The notes under the pieces were generated by a model that was not told where the DNA came from, ran no database searches, and saw only the letters and a list, made by a program, of their open reading frames with translations. This document shows positions 20,598 to 28,786 of a DNA stretch of 42,826 bases, piece by piece (within the stretch, counting starts at the first letter, position 1; each line of letters begins with the position of its first letter). The position numbers and the translations under genes were made by a program. Origin of the DNA: an uncultured Oleiphilus sp. (lineage in GTDB: Bacteria > Pseudomonadota > Gammaproteobacteria > Pseudomonadales > Oleiphilaceae); contig CAJWAD010000019.1 in assembly GCA_913020245.1 (NCBI GenBank), forward strand, positions 1 to 42,826. The letters are read 5' to 3'.

Positions 20598-21035
20598 CTA
20601 CTGCCCTAACGTTAAGATACGTTGCATCATGGTTTTTGCCGCATCCATAACATCGACATTAGTCTGAAAACTGCGCGACGCTGATAACATATCAGCCATT
20701 TCCTCTACTACATTTACGTTCGGATACATCACATAACCCTGCTCATCTGCTAACGGATGATCTGGTTGATAACGCATATCTAATGCTGCATCGCTCTCGA
20801 CAATCCCTTTTACTTGAACGCCTTTTGAAGCTTCTTGGTTATTGTCGCTTTTAAACACTTGTTGCATGGCCTGCTGTTCAATCGCAGCAAAAATAGGCTT
20901 TCGCGCCCGATACACGCTATCGGTGCTGCTTGCTGCACTGTCTGCATTTGCAATGTTACTAGCCGTTGCGTTTAAGCGGATAGATTGCGCAGACATACCA
21001 CTACCGGCAATATCAAAAATACGATCAAGTGACAT
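20598..21035 (-). CDS. flgC: Flagellar proximal rod protein FlgC
   Basis: Rod subunit of 145 residues (134 in E. coli). It starts MSLDRIFDIAGSGMSAQSIRLNATASNIANADS, has the VKGIVESDAALDMRYQPDHPLADEQGYVMYPNVNVVEEM block typical of FlgC, and ends with the NVDVMDAAKTMMQRILTLGQ helix. The gap from flgB is only 5 bases, so translation is probably coupled. Confidence 0.97.
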   Translation of the reverse strand: MSLDRIFDIAGSGMSAQSIRLNATASNIANADSAASSTDSVYRARKPIFAAIEQQAMQQVFKSDNNQEASKGVQVKGIVESDAALDMRYQPDHPLADEQGYVMYPNVNVVEEMADMLSASRSFQTNVDVMDAAKTMMQRILTLGQ

Positions 21036-21040
21036 ATGGT

Positions 21041-21442
21041 TTACTCCCCTTTTATCGCTTTGGAGAGCGATTTAAACTTTGAATTCAAGAACTGGAAGCT
21101 AGCCTGATAATCAAGAACATTTTTCGTGAACTCTGCTAACTCTTTTTGTGTGTCTACGGTATTACCATCGACGGAGGGTTGCGTAGGCGTGCGGTATAAT
21201 AATGACGCATCAGACGCTATATCCATTGCAATATGCTGGCGGTCTGTACGCTGCATGCTTAACGGTTGCTTGGCACCGTTGTCCATCTGCTCGCCCAGCA
21301 TCGCTCTAAAATCCACATCGCGCGCTTTAAACCCTGGTGTGTCAGCGTTGGCAAGATTGTTTGCCATGATTTCAGCACGCTGGACGCGAACTTCCAGCGC
21401 TTTTGGATGAATGCCTAAGGCGTTTTGAAAATTAATTGCCAT
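21041..21442 (-). CDS. flgB: Flagellar proximal rod protein FlgB
   Basis: Rod subunit of 133 residues and first gene of the operon. It carries GIHPKALEVRVQRAEIMANNLANADTPGFKARDVDF at the N-terminus and the C-terminal FLNSKFKSLSKAIKG helix. A sigma-54-type promoter lies 40-55 bases upstream of its ATG. No flgA or flgM is adjacent, so these must be elsewhere. Confidence 0.97.
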   Translation of the reverse strand: MAINFQNALGIHPKALEVRVQRAEIMANNLANADTPGFKARDVDFRAMLGEQMDNGAKQPLSMQRTDRQHIAMDIASDASLLYRTPTQPSVDGNTVDTQKELAEFTKNVLDYQASFQFLNSKFKSLSKAIKGE

Positions 21443-21481
21443 TGCCGCTCTGCGTCTCTTAAAACTGTCTGACAGTCAAAT

Positions 21482-21497
21482 AGCAAGAGCGATGCCA
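21482..21497 (-). promoter_or_regulatory. Sigma-54 (RpoN) promoter of the flgBCDEFGHIJKL operon
   Basis: On the minus strand the sequence reads TGGCAT-CGCTC-TTGCT, against the consensus TGGCAC-N5-TTGCA. The invariant -24 GG and -12 GC have the exact spacing. The start point would fall near 21472, about 30 bases before the flgB ATG. In Pseudomonas and Vibrio, flagellar middle genes are transcribed by RpoN with the FlrC/FleR activator, which fits this position. Confidence 0.82.
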
Positions 21498-21675
21498 AAA
21501 ATATTTACTATATATTTCAGCAACTTATATAAATTAGAACCTTAGAAAAACGGCAATCTTTCGCCCGCCAGTTTGCCGCTTTATTTCGAAGATGTGTGAG
21601 GCAAACGGTTCTATAAAAAAGACCATATACCCGTACAACCCGTGATACCAGAAGTGAATAAAATCTCGTGAAAAG

Positions 21676-22254
21676 TTAAGGCTGCCAAACCTTAAAAAAA
21701 TCTGCCGGATCGAGAGGCTCTATTTTCTTCGGGTCGCCAAGCGGCGTGCCAACGTACAAAAACCCAACGATACGTTCCTGCGCCTGCACACCCAAACCCG
21801 CTTTTACATGCGCATTTTCTGCCATATCACCCGTTCGCCAAATCCCACCAAACCCATTGCTTTGAAGGGCTAGAAGCATGTAAGACAAACCCGCACCAAC
21901 GGATAATTCTTGCTCATGCATGGGGACTTTTGCGTGCGGTAAGTTTTTTGAAATAGCGACAATGATTAGCGGTGCACGAAGGGGCATTTTTCTTAGCTTT
22001 TCTCGCTGCGTTTCTGACAAAGTCTCGTCACGCTGCATGGATGCCTCAATCGAAGCCGTCTCAAATAAGTTACCCAAAAACTCTCGATGCGCACCCTCTA
22101 CTAACAGATAACGCCATGGCCTAAGCCGCATATGATCTGGCGCACGCAAAGCGCAACGAAACACCTCATCCAATATTTCAGGACTGGGCGAAGGTTCAGA
22201 TAACCTCGGGTTCGAAACCCTCGACAGTAACTGATCAACCGGGGAACTTTGCAT
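21676..22254 (-). CDS. Nitroreductase family protein, YdjA-like
   Basis: Small FMN-dependent NAD(P)H oxidoreductase, about 193 residues from ATG 22254. Motifs are RVSNPRLSEPSPSPEILDEV, the FMN-binding ALRAPDHMRLRPWRYLLVEG segment, and GAGLSYMLLALQSNGFGGIWRTG near the C-terminal third, all as in E. coli YdjA (183 residues). An upstream in-frame ATG at 22296 would add 14 residues, but family similarity starts after residue 15 and neither start has a strong ribosome binding site. The substrate is unknown. Confidence 0.88.
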   Translation of the reverse strand: MQSSPVDQLLSRVSNPRLSEPSPSPEILDEVFRCALRAPDHMRLRPWRYLLVEGAHREFLGNLFETASIEASMQRDETLSETQREKLRKMPLRAPLIIVAISKNLPHAKVPMHEQELSVGAGLSYMLLALQSNGFGGIWRTGDMAENAHVKAGLGVQAQERIVGFLYVGTPLGDPKKIEPLDPADFFKVWQP

Positions 22255-22305
22255 AGCGATTTTATTCCGTGAGAAAATGACATTATGACTCAACATCGCA
22301 CACGT

Positions 22306-22473
22306 ATGAAGAAGGATTATCGCTAAAGTTTGTGTCTAATTTTACTAGCTGCTAGTCTATGCGCTGTCCACTGTCGGGCCGAGCAAAAACTTGAATGGAT
22401 TCAAGAAGGCCTGGCAAAAAATAGTCAGGTGAGCCATATAGAGCTTAACGAAAAAGCTCCCTTGCCTGTATAG
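22306..22473 (+). pseudogene. Remnant of a small secreted-protein gene, interrupted by a stop codon
   Basis: From ATG 22306 the frame reads MKKDYR, then a TAA at 22324-22326, then SLCLILLAASLCAVHCRA and EQKLEWIQEGLAKNSQVSHI, ending with a TAG at 22471. With the TAA read through it would be a textbook signal peptide (basic start, hydrophobic core, A-x-A-like end) plus about 30 mature residues. The mature part faintly recalls the N-terminus of DUF3530-type secreted hydrolases, but it is too short to assign. It could be a decayed gene, a sequencing error, or a 47-residue peptide from TTG 22330. It lies between the divergent nitroreductase and the cyclase. Confidence 0.45.
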
Positions 22474-22538
22474 ATAGCATAAAAATAAAGTAGATAGCGT
22501 TTAAGTCAGTAGTCTACTCGAAGAAGTGCGAATTTGTT

Positions 22539-23921
22539 ATGAAGTCAAAAGTATTACGCGCCAACGAAGAATCCCCACCCTCGGTAATGCCCGCCTACAA
22601 TGCGCGGGTGCTAGCCTATCTAGTGAATGCGCTCACAATGGTTGCCGGCATTATGACCGGCCATTTTGCCAAAACACTAATTTGGTTTGTTCCCTTTGCA
22701 ATGCTATGGCCGCACATAGTCTATTTTGTTGTGCGCAGCCTGAAACTCACCGAAAGCCCCTCAGCCCGCGAATATAGTGTGCTAATCGATGCAGTATTTA
22801 TTGGTGCTGTTTTGGTGCTTGTCGACTTCAGCCTAACGGTGACCTTATTCTCTATTGTCATGGCGGTCTTCAGCTATATCGTTGTAGGTGGAATGCGACT
22901 CTTCGTCATGGGTACCTTGTTAACCATCATCTCCACCTTAATTTCAACGATGGTGTTAGGCTTAGACTTTGCAGGCACAGAACCTGTTATCGTGAGCCTT
23001 ATCGCAGGCATTGGCACCGGCATCTATGTCTCAGTCACAGCTTACTATACTCACCAGCAAGCGAAGGCTTTAGTAAAAGCCAAGTCTCAAATCCAACACC
23101 AGCGAGAGCAATCTATTTCGCTCTCACATAAATTGGCAAAGTATCTCTCTCCTCAAGTTTGGCAGTCTATTTTTACAGGTGAGCGCGATGTTCGCCTCGA
23201 AACACAACGCAAAAAACTCACTATTTTCTTCTCTGATATCAAAGGGTTTACAGAGCTTTCTGAAGAAATGGAGCCTGAGGGGCTGACTGAACTACTAAAC
23301 ACCTACTTTAACGAGATGTCTCAAATCGCGCTAAAGTACGGTGGCACCATTGATAAATTCGTTGGCGACTCTATTATGATTTTCTTCGGCGATCCGACGA
23401 GTCGTGGCCCTAAAGAGGATACCTTAGCCTGCGTGGCAATGGCGATTGAGATGCGCAAGCATATGAAAATTCTGCGTCAGAAATGGCAGAGTCAAGGTAT
23501 TAAAACCCCACTGCAAATTCGTATCGGTATCTCCACGGGTTACAGTACCGTCGGCAACTTTGGCGCCGAAAATCGAATGGATTACACGATCATCGGTAAA
23601 GAAGTAAATTTAGCGTCGCGTTTGGAGGCACTAGCGGAACCGGGGGAAATCCTTATTTCCTACGAGACCTTCTCACTAGTAAAAGATAAGGTAATGTGCC
23701 GCGACAAGGGCGAAATTACGGTGAAAGGTTTCTCCCGTCCGGTGCCCATCTATCAAATCATCGACTTTCGCCGCGACATCGGTGCGGGGCAGAGCTTTAT
23801 CGAGCATGAAACCGGCGGATTTGCACTTTATCTAGACACTGACAAAGTGAATCAAGAAGAAAGAGACCTTGTAGTTCGTGCACTTGAACGCGCCGCAGAA
23901 CGCCTAAAAGATAAGAGTTAA
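22539..23921 (+). CDS. cyaB: Membrane class III adenylate cyclase with MASE2 domain
   Basis: A 460-residue cyclase making cAMP from ATP at the inner membrane. Residues about 20-170 are a multi-span MASE2 sensor domain (WPHIVYFVVRS, LIDAVFIGAVLVLVDFSL, VVGGMRLF), then a linker helix, and about 225-410 the catalytic domain. The metal aspartates are D233 (FFSDIKGFTE) and D277 (DKFVGDSIMIFFGDP). K273 and the DYTIIGKEVNLASRL block (T350, N357, R361) supply substrate and transition-state residues. This architecture is that of Pseudomonas CyaB, whose cAMP feeds Vfr/CRP, so the symbol is by analogy. It is a lone gene with its own unseen promoter. Its position next to flagellar genes may be chance. 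Confidence 0.92.
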   Translation: MKSKVLRANEESPPSVMPAYNARVLAYLVNALTMVAGIMTGHFAKTLIWFVPFAMLWPHIVYFVVRSLKLTESPSAREYSVLIDAVFIGAVLVLVDFSLTVTLFSIVMAVFSYIVVGGMRLFVMGTLLTIISTLISTMVLGLDFAGTEPVIVSLIAGIGTGIYVSVTAYYTHQQAKALVKAKSQIQHQREQSISLSHKLAKYLSPQVWQSIFTGERDVRLETQRKKLTIFFSDIKGFTELSEEMEPEGLTELLNTYFNEMSQIALKYGGTIDKFVGDSIMIFFGDPTSRGPKEDTLACVAMAIEMRKHMKILRQKWQSQGIKTPLQIRIGISTGYSTVGNFGAENRMDYTIIGKEVNLASRLEALAEPGEILISYETFSLVKDKVMCRDKGEITVKGFSRPVPIYQIIDFRRDIGAGQSFIEHETGGFALYLDTDKVNQEERDLVVRALERAAERLKDKS

Positions 23922-23952
23922 CATTCTCTAACTTCCGTGATTCAAATGAAAT

Positions 23953-24792
23953 TTATTGCCTAATAAAGCGCATCGAAGGTATTTGCGCCGCGCAGTCTGG
24001 TGTCGCGCGATACGGATTAATATCCAATCCTCCTCGACGTGTGTAACGGGCGAATACCGCTAACGATTCACACTCGCATATCGCCATAATATCCGTAAAA
24101 ATCTGCTCAACACATTGCTCATGAAAATCCTGGCATAGGCGGAAGGAAACAATATAACGTAACAGGCTTTCATGGCTAATTTTCATGCCACGGTATGCAA
24201 TATAGACAGTTGCCCAGTCTGGTTGGTCAGTGACCGGGCAGTTAGAACGCAACAAATCTGAATAAAGCGTTTCTTCAACCAAGCCATGCGAATTTTCGTC
24301 AAGTTCTAGCAAAGATGCATTAGGCGAGTATTCAAAATTCTCTGCGTCTAGTTGGTCAATACAAACCGCTGCCTCATCCGGATTAGTCATCTTAAATTCA
24401 GCTTGATTTAACGCGACAAGATTAACCGTCACAGGCTTACCGGCGGCCGCAGAAAGATCAGTTTGCATTAGCGATTGTACGATTTGTTTTGAATCAAACA
24501 TTTCTTGGTTAAACGAATTCAGATAAAGTTTGAAAGACTTTGACTCAATAATATGACTGGAATCGCAAGGGATATGAAAGTAGCCTAAAGCAACACACGG
24601 TTTGCCACTGCGTTCTAGCCACGATACTTCAAAGCTTGTCCAGACATCTTCCCCCACAAATGGCAGCTCTTTCTGCTTGATACCAAGACGCTTGCGGCTT
24701 TCTGACCGCGCGATAGGAAAAAGCTGTGTCGGATCATAACGGTCTGTAAAAACCGCTTTTTTACCTAACAGGCTATCTTCGACATGGCTCAT
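23953..24792 (-). CDS. queF: NADPH-dependent 7-cyano-7-deazaguanine reductase QueF
   Basis: Reduces preQ0 to preQ1 in queuosine biosynthesis. It is the long, two-domain (E. coli-type) form. It has the ESKSFKLYLNSFNQ QueF motif at about 83-96, the catalytic cysteine C185 and aspartate D192 in SNCPVTDQPDW, and the C-terminal SFRLCQDFHEQCVEQIF and ARYTRRGGLDINPYR blocks. The open frame extends to a GTG at 24825; ATG 24792 gives 279 residues (282 in E. coli) and matches the family start. It converges on the cyclase gene with no visible terminator between them. Confidence 0.97.
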   Translation of the reverse strand: MSHVEDSLLGKKAVFTDRYDPTQLFPIARSESRKRLGIKQKELPFVGEDVWTSFEVSWLERSGKPCVALGYFHIPCDSSHIIESKSFKLYLNSFNQEMFDSKQIVQSLMQTDLSAAAGKPVTVNLVALNQAEFKMTNPDEAAVCIDQLDAENFEYSPNASLLELDENSHGLVEETLYSDLLRSNCPVTDQPDWATVYIAYRGMKISHESLLRYIVSFRLCQDFHEQCVEQIFTDIMAICECESLAVFARYTRRGGLDINPYRATPDCAAQIPSMRFIRQ

Positions 24793-24866
24793 TGTTCGCT
24801 TAAAACCTCTTGTACATTGATACACTGCCTTACATTAAATGGACGCTTAACCAACTGAGTTCGTCA

Positions 24867-25640
24867 TCAATTTCGAATGCCTTTACCTGAATTAAGCAAA
24901 TGCAGGGATACAGAGAACAATATAGCAATCGATACAGCCACCATCAAAAAGGCATTCATAATACTAATATCACTGACTCCCAAAATACCATAACGAAACG
25001 CATTGACCATATACAGAATCGGATTTATTTGCGACACGCCTTGCCAGAATTCGGGTAATAACGAAATGCTGTAAAACACGCCCCCTAGGTAGGTAAGCGG
25101 TGTCAGTACGAACGTCGGCACAATCGAAATATCATCAAAGCTTCTCGCAAAAACCGCGTTAATAAAACCGCCAAGCGCGAACACAACCGCCGTCAGCATT
25201 ACAACGCTCGCGGTAATCGCAACATTATGGATTTGCAGGTCAGTAAAACCTAGTGAAAGCAAAGTTACAATGAACCCCACAGCCAAACCACGTACCACAC
25301 CACCCGTAACATACCCGAGTAAAACAACCCAATTTGGTACCGGCGACACAAGGATTTCCTCAATATTTTTTTGGAATTTTAGGCTAAAAAAGGAGGAGAC
25401 AACATTCGAATATGAGTTAGTTATCACCGACATCATTATTAATCCGGGCACGATAAAATCCATATAGTCGTAGCCGTCCATTTCGCCAATTCTTGACCCG
25501 ATTAAATTACCAAATATCACAAAATATAGAGCCATAGTAATGGCTGGTGGTAGAAGTGTCTGCGGCCATATCCGCATAAAGCGACGTATTTCCTTAACAA
25601 CAATGGTCGAGAAAGCGATCCAGATTTGTCTAGCCGTCAC
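24867..25640 (-). CDS. yadH: ABC-2 type exporter permease, YadH-like
   Basis: Inner-membrane permease of 257 residues with about six spans (near 26-46, 60-80, 108-132, 142-165, 172-195 and 228-250). The ABC-2 pattern, including DFIVPGLIMMSVITNSYSNVVSSFFSLKFQKNIEEILVSPVP, follows E. coli YadH. It starts at a GTG that overlaps the TGA of the ATPase gene by four bases (GTGA), so the two are translationally coupled and form one half-transporter pair. The exported substrate is not known. Confidence 0.92.
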   Translation of the reverse strand: MTARQIWIAFSTIVVKEIRRFMRIWPQTLLPPAITMALYFVIFGNLIGSRIGEMDGYDYMDFIVPGLIMMSVITNSYSNVVSSFFSLKFQKNIEEILVSPVPNWVVLLGYVTGGVVRGLAVGFIVTLLSLGFTDLQIHNVAITASVVMLTAVVFALGGFINAVFARSFDDISIVPTFVLTPLTYLGGVFYSISLLPEFWQGVSQINPILYMVNAFRYGILGVSDISIMNAFLMVAVSIAILFSVSLHLLNSGKGIRN

Positions 25641-26581
25641 AATACTTTCTCCTCAGAGTTGAGGTCCTGTCCTGAACTAACCAGCGATAAAAACAACTCC
25701 TCTAGGCGATTAGATTTTGTTCTAACCGAAGCAACTTGAAACTTATGATCAGTAATTGCATTGAAAAACGCGCTCATCGTCTGCGTACCTTGCATATCTA
25801 CCTCTAATTGCCCTCCTGCATCTAAGCTGACATCGAAACCGGCTATTTCCGGTATTGTTTGCAACACGGGAATTGTTTCCATCACAAACGTTTGCTTATG
25901 CAGCTTACTCAGTAAAGCCTTCATACTCGTGTTTTCGAGAATGGTGCCGCGATCAATGATCGCAATGTTACGGCAAAGCTCCTCTGCTTCCTCAAGATAG
26001 TGAGTGGTGAGAATTATGGTGGTCCCCGCCTCATTAATATTACGCAAGAAACGCCACATAGAGCGACGTAGCTCAATATCGACGCCCGCCGTTGGTTCGT
26101 CAAGAATCAGCAACTTTGGCTTATGTACCAACGCTCGCGCAATCATCAGCCGCCGTTTCATTCCACCTGACAACATACGTGCTGGTTGCTCACGCTTATC
26201 CCATAAACCGAGCTCTTTCAGATAAATTTGTACCGTTGGCCAAGCTTCGCTCGCTTTAATACCGTAATAGCCAGCCTGCGTAATTAGTATATCTTGCACT
26301 TTTTCAAATTGATTAAAATTGACCTCTTGGGGAACCACACCCAAACATGTTTTCGCTTTTACCAACTCTGTATCTAGGTCATGACCAAAAACGCGCACCT
26401 CGCCCTCGCTCTTGTTCAACAGCGATGAGACAATACCTAATGTAGTCGATTTACCGGCGCCGTTCGGCCCAAGCAAAGCGAAAAAATCCCCCTGTTTAAC
26501 CGATAATGAAACGTCTGATAACGCTTTATGGCCATTATCATAAGTTTTAGACAAATGTTTAATTTCGAGTGCTGCGGGCAT
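25637..26581 (-). CDS. yadG: ABC exporter ATP-binding protein, YadG-like
   Basis: ATPase partner of the ABC-2 permease downstream. Walker A is GPNGAGKST (about residue 39), the Q-loop VVPQEVNF, the signature LSGGMKRR, Walker B LLILDEPTAGVD and the H-loop LTTHYLEEAEEL. A C-terminal extension of about 90 residues follows, as in YadG. The frame reaches a TTG at 26584, but ATG 26581 one codon on has GGA eight bases upstream and gives 314 residues. It is the first gene of the pair. Confidence 0.94.
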   Translation of the reverse strand: MPAALEIKHLSKTYDNGHKALSDVSLSVKQGDFFALLGPNGAGKSTTLGIVSSLLNKSEGEVRVFGHDLDTELVKAKTCLGVVPQEVNFNQFEKVQDILITQAGYYGIKASEAWPTVQIYLKELGLWDKREQPARMLSGGMKRRLMIARALVHKPKLLILDEPTAGVDIELRRSMWRFLRNINEAGTTIILTTHYLEEAEELCRNIAIIDRGTILENTSMKALLSKLHKQTFVMETIPVLQTIPEIAGFDVSLDAGGQLEVDMQGTQTMSAFFNAITDHKFQVASVRTKSNRLEELFLSLVSSGQDLNSEEKVL

Positions 26582-26715
26582 CAATACATCCTAAATTGCG
26601 GGGAGAGTCACCGATTTGATACGTGTGTTGATTCATACGAATAGAATGGACCAATAGATTGAGGCAATCTGCTAAAAATCAATCCTGAACAGCCTAAATT
26701 TGAAAAACAAATGGC

Positions 26716-27357
26716 TTATCTCTTCGCGTAATGCCGAAGGAAAATCTCATCACCCATCTTTGCAATTTGCGCCGCTTGCATAGCTCTAAAAGAGGAAAGG
26801 AATTTTTCAGTTGAAAACTCTTTATTTAAGAAGCGATAAATAATATCTAAGGCTTCAATCGTGGATACCCCGTTGGGTTTTTGTTTGCGCAATACGTATT
26901 CACTTTTAAACCCCATTAAGCCCAAAACAGGCAACTTGTGCAGCCATGTGTTCTTCAACATCAACTCACGCGTGTTACGCCATGTACCATCGAGTGCGAT
27001 CACACTGTCACATCCGAATGGTAAACGCTGATCTTGCTTTGACCCAGCAAGCAATGAAGGCAGCCAAGACTCCTCTTGATGCTCTGCGTAACTATGCGGC
27101 GCATATAATAGGACCGGAGAGCGTGCATTAAATTGTGCTAAGGCATAACGACACAAGGGCTCAGCAAAAAGCTGTCCAGTTAATAACCTTATGTTGCTGA
27201 GCGACCTCGCCGCAAGAATAGCCGAGCCTTTAGCGTGACGCGTCTCGTCCGTATGGCGAAGAACAAGGGTGGGTACAGCAGCCGTTTGCTGCTGTATATG
27301 TTCACATAAACAAATTTGGATGGCGCGCTCACAAACCGAGCAATAAGTGCGAGCCAT
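26716..27357 (-). CDS. tapT: DTW-domain tRNA-uridine aminocarboxypropyltransferase
   Basis: SPOUT-related enzyme that transfers the aminocarboxypropyl group of S-adenosylmethionine to uridine 47 of tRNA (acp3U) in E. coli TapT/YfiP. The 213-residue product has the N-terminal zinc cysteines C6, C9, C16 and C18 (YCSVCERAIQICLC), and the DxTW motif that names the family as D123-G-T-W126 in ALDGTWRNTREL. STIEALDIIYRFL near the C-terminus is also typical. It starts 3 bases after the HD-GYP gene stop, so they are co-transcribed. The tRNA target is inferred from the family. Confidence 0.88.
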   Translation of the reverse strand: MARTYCSVCERAIQICLCEHIQQQTAAVPTLVLRHTDETRHAKGSAILAARSLSNIRLLTGQLFAEPLCRYALAQFNARSPVLLYAPHSYAEHQEESWLPSLLAGSKQDQRLPFGCDSVIALDGTWRNTRELMLKNTWLHKLPVLGLMGFKSEYVLRKQKPNGVSTIEALDIIYRFLNKEFSTEKFLSSFRAMQAAQIAKMGDEIFLRHYAKR

Positions 27358-27360
27358 GCG

Positions 27361-28725
27361 TCAACGTGACAGAGAAGCACTCAAATGCTTGAGGCTCCAC
27401 TTAGATTTTGCCCCAGACAGTAGGTATGCATTTTCATCTACACCAAATGCGCCTTTTGGTAAACTTCCATTGATAAAAAGGCAGTCACTGTCTATTTTAC
27501 CTTCATTCCATTCTTTGAGATCTAGGACTTTAGCCGAGCGAAGGGGTTTTTTATCCGCGTCGAGTATTAATATCAATTTTGGCTGCAGGCGACGATCGAC
27601 ATGATGACCGGTCACAATTCCTACATGTCGATTGCTTAACTCAACCAAGGTGCCCGTTGGATAAACACCGACCGCTTCAATGAGTTTTTCCACAAGATCT
27701 TGCTGAAAGGCGATATTTCGGAGCGCATAGAGTTGAGCGACAGCTTCCTGAGGCGAACAACCGCATGTATTTTCTCTCGGCGTGATCAAGTACTGATAGT
27801 AATCGACTAGACCGGCTATTTTGGCCATCAATGGAATTCGGTCTCCAGTTAGCCCTTTCGGAAAACCAGTGCCGTTATGTCGCTCTCGATGAAATTCAGC
27901 AATCGCAATAACGCCCTCGCCAATACCCTCCATCGTTTTTAAAATGCGCACACTTTCCGACACATATTGTTGATAATCTAACAATGCCTGACCTGACAAA
28001 TTCTCCACATCGTCCAGTAACACTGGCGCAATTTTCATTTTACCAACCTGACAAAACAATACCCCCATTGCTAGGGTTTTAAGCAAGGGCTTGTCTAAAC
28101 CCAGATGACGCCCTAATACTAAAGCCCAAATGGAGGAACGCACGACGTGCTGGTAGGCATGCAAATCGTAGTCACTCATTTTTGATAACCAAATCAAGGC
28201 ATCAGGATTACGCGCCACACTTTCCACGAGCCCATCCGCCAATTGAGAAGTCTCTTTCAGTGAAATGTCGCCACCATTCTGAACAGTTTTAAAGACCCCT
28301 TGCATGGCTTCACACACATTTCGATGCAACTTCTTCGCTTTAGACACTTCTTTTTTGACAGTGTTGCTTACTTGATAACGACGGGGTTTCTTAATAACAA
28401 GCGGCGCGAGCTTGACAACCTTTCCCTCGTCCTCTGCTCGTTTAATTTTTGGAGCGCTAGATGAGCGAGCGACTTTTGATACCGACTTAGCTTTGGCTTT
28501 AGCTTCTGGTACCGAATTCGACGTGTAAGCGCTTTGGTTTTTAGTACGTAACGCGTCGACATAAACGTATCGGCAAAAGGGCCGCAGCGCTTTAATATCT
28601 TCTTCGTCACGGATATAAAAACCTTGCAGTGGAAAAGGTGTCTCATGCCAAGGCCGATCAAGTTCACAGACAAACATGCCGTCTTTCAGCGCTCGCACCT
28701 CTATCTTTACTTTTCCAGTCGCCAT
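27361..28725 (-). CDS. Degenerate HD-GYP domain protein with DUF3391
   Basis: The 454-residue protein has an N-terminal DUF3391 domain (about 1-60, VRALKDGMFVCELDRPW, FYIRDEEDIKALRPFCRYVYVD), a basic linker (about 75-130) and an HD-GYP domain (about 140-370). This fold normally hydrolyses cyclic di-GMP using a diiron or triiron site. Here H193 is kept, but the HD dyad is F224-C225 (VLFCQVGK), and HHERxDGxGYP reads HRERHNGTGFP (279-289): the second His is Arg, Asp is Asn and Tyr is Phe. It is therefore probably non-catalytic and may act as a ligand or partner sensor. It forms an operon with tapT and probably the upstream lipoprotein. Confidence 0.85.
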   Translation of the reverse strand: MATGKVKIEVRALKDGMFVCELDRPWHETPFPLQGFYIRDEEDIKALRPFCRYVYVDALRTKNQSAYTSNSVPEAKAKAKSVSKVARSSSAPKIKRAEDEGKVVKLAPLVIKKPRRYQVSNTVKKEVSKAKKLHRNVCEAMQGVFKTVQNGGDISLKETSQLADGLVESVARNPDALIWLSKMSDYDLHAYQHVVRSSIWALVLGRHLGLDKPLLKTLAMGVLFCQVGKMKIAPVLLDDVENLSGQALLDYQQYVSESVRILKTMEGIGEGVIAIAEFHRERHNGTGFPKGLTGDRIPLMAKIAGLVDYYQYLITPRENTCGCSPQEAVAQLYALRNIAFQQDLVEKLIEAVGVYPTGTLVELSNRHVGIVTGHHVDRRLQPKLILILDADKKPLRSAKVLDLKEWNEGKIDSDCLFINGSLPKGAFGVDENAYLLSGAKSKWSLKHLSASLSR

Positions 28726-28786
28726 AATCTTTTATTCTGCCTTGCTGAGCGTGGCTTATGTATTCGCCTACGCAATTGTTATAATT

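Noticed and set aside
22526-22777. Alternative frame at the 5' end of the cyclase gene
   Set aside because: It overlaps the MASE2 region in another frame; the cyclase frame matches the family throughout.
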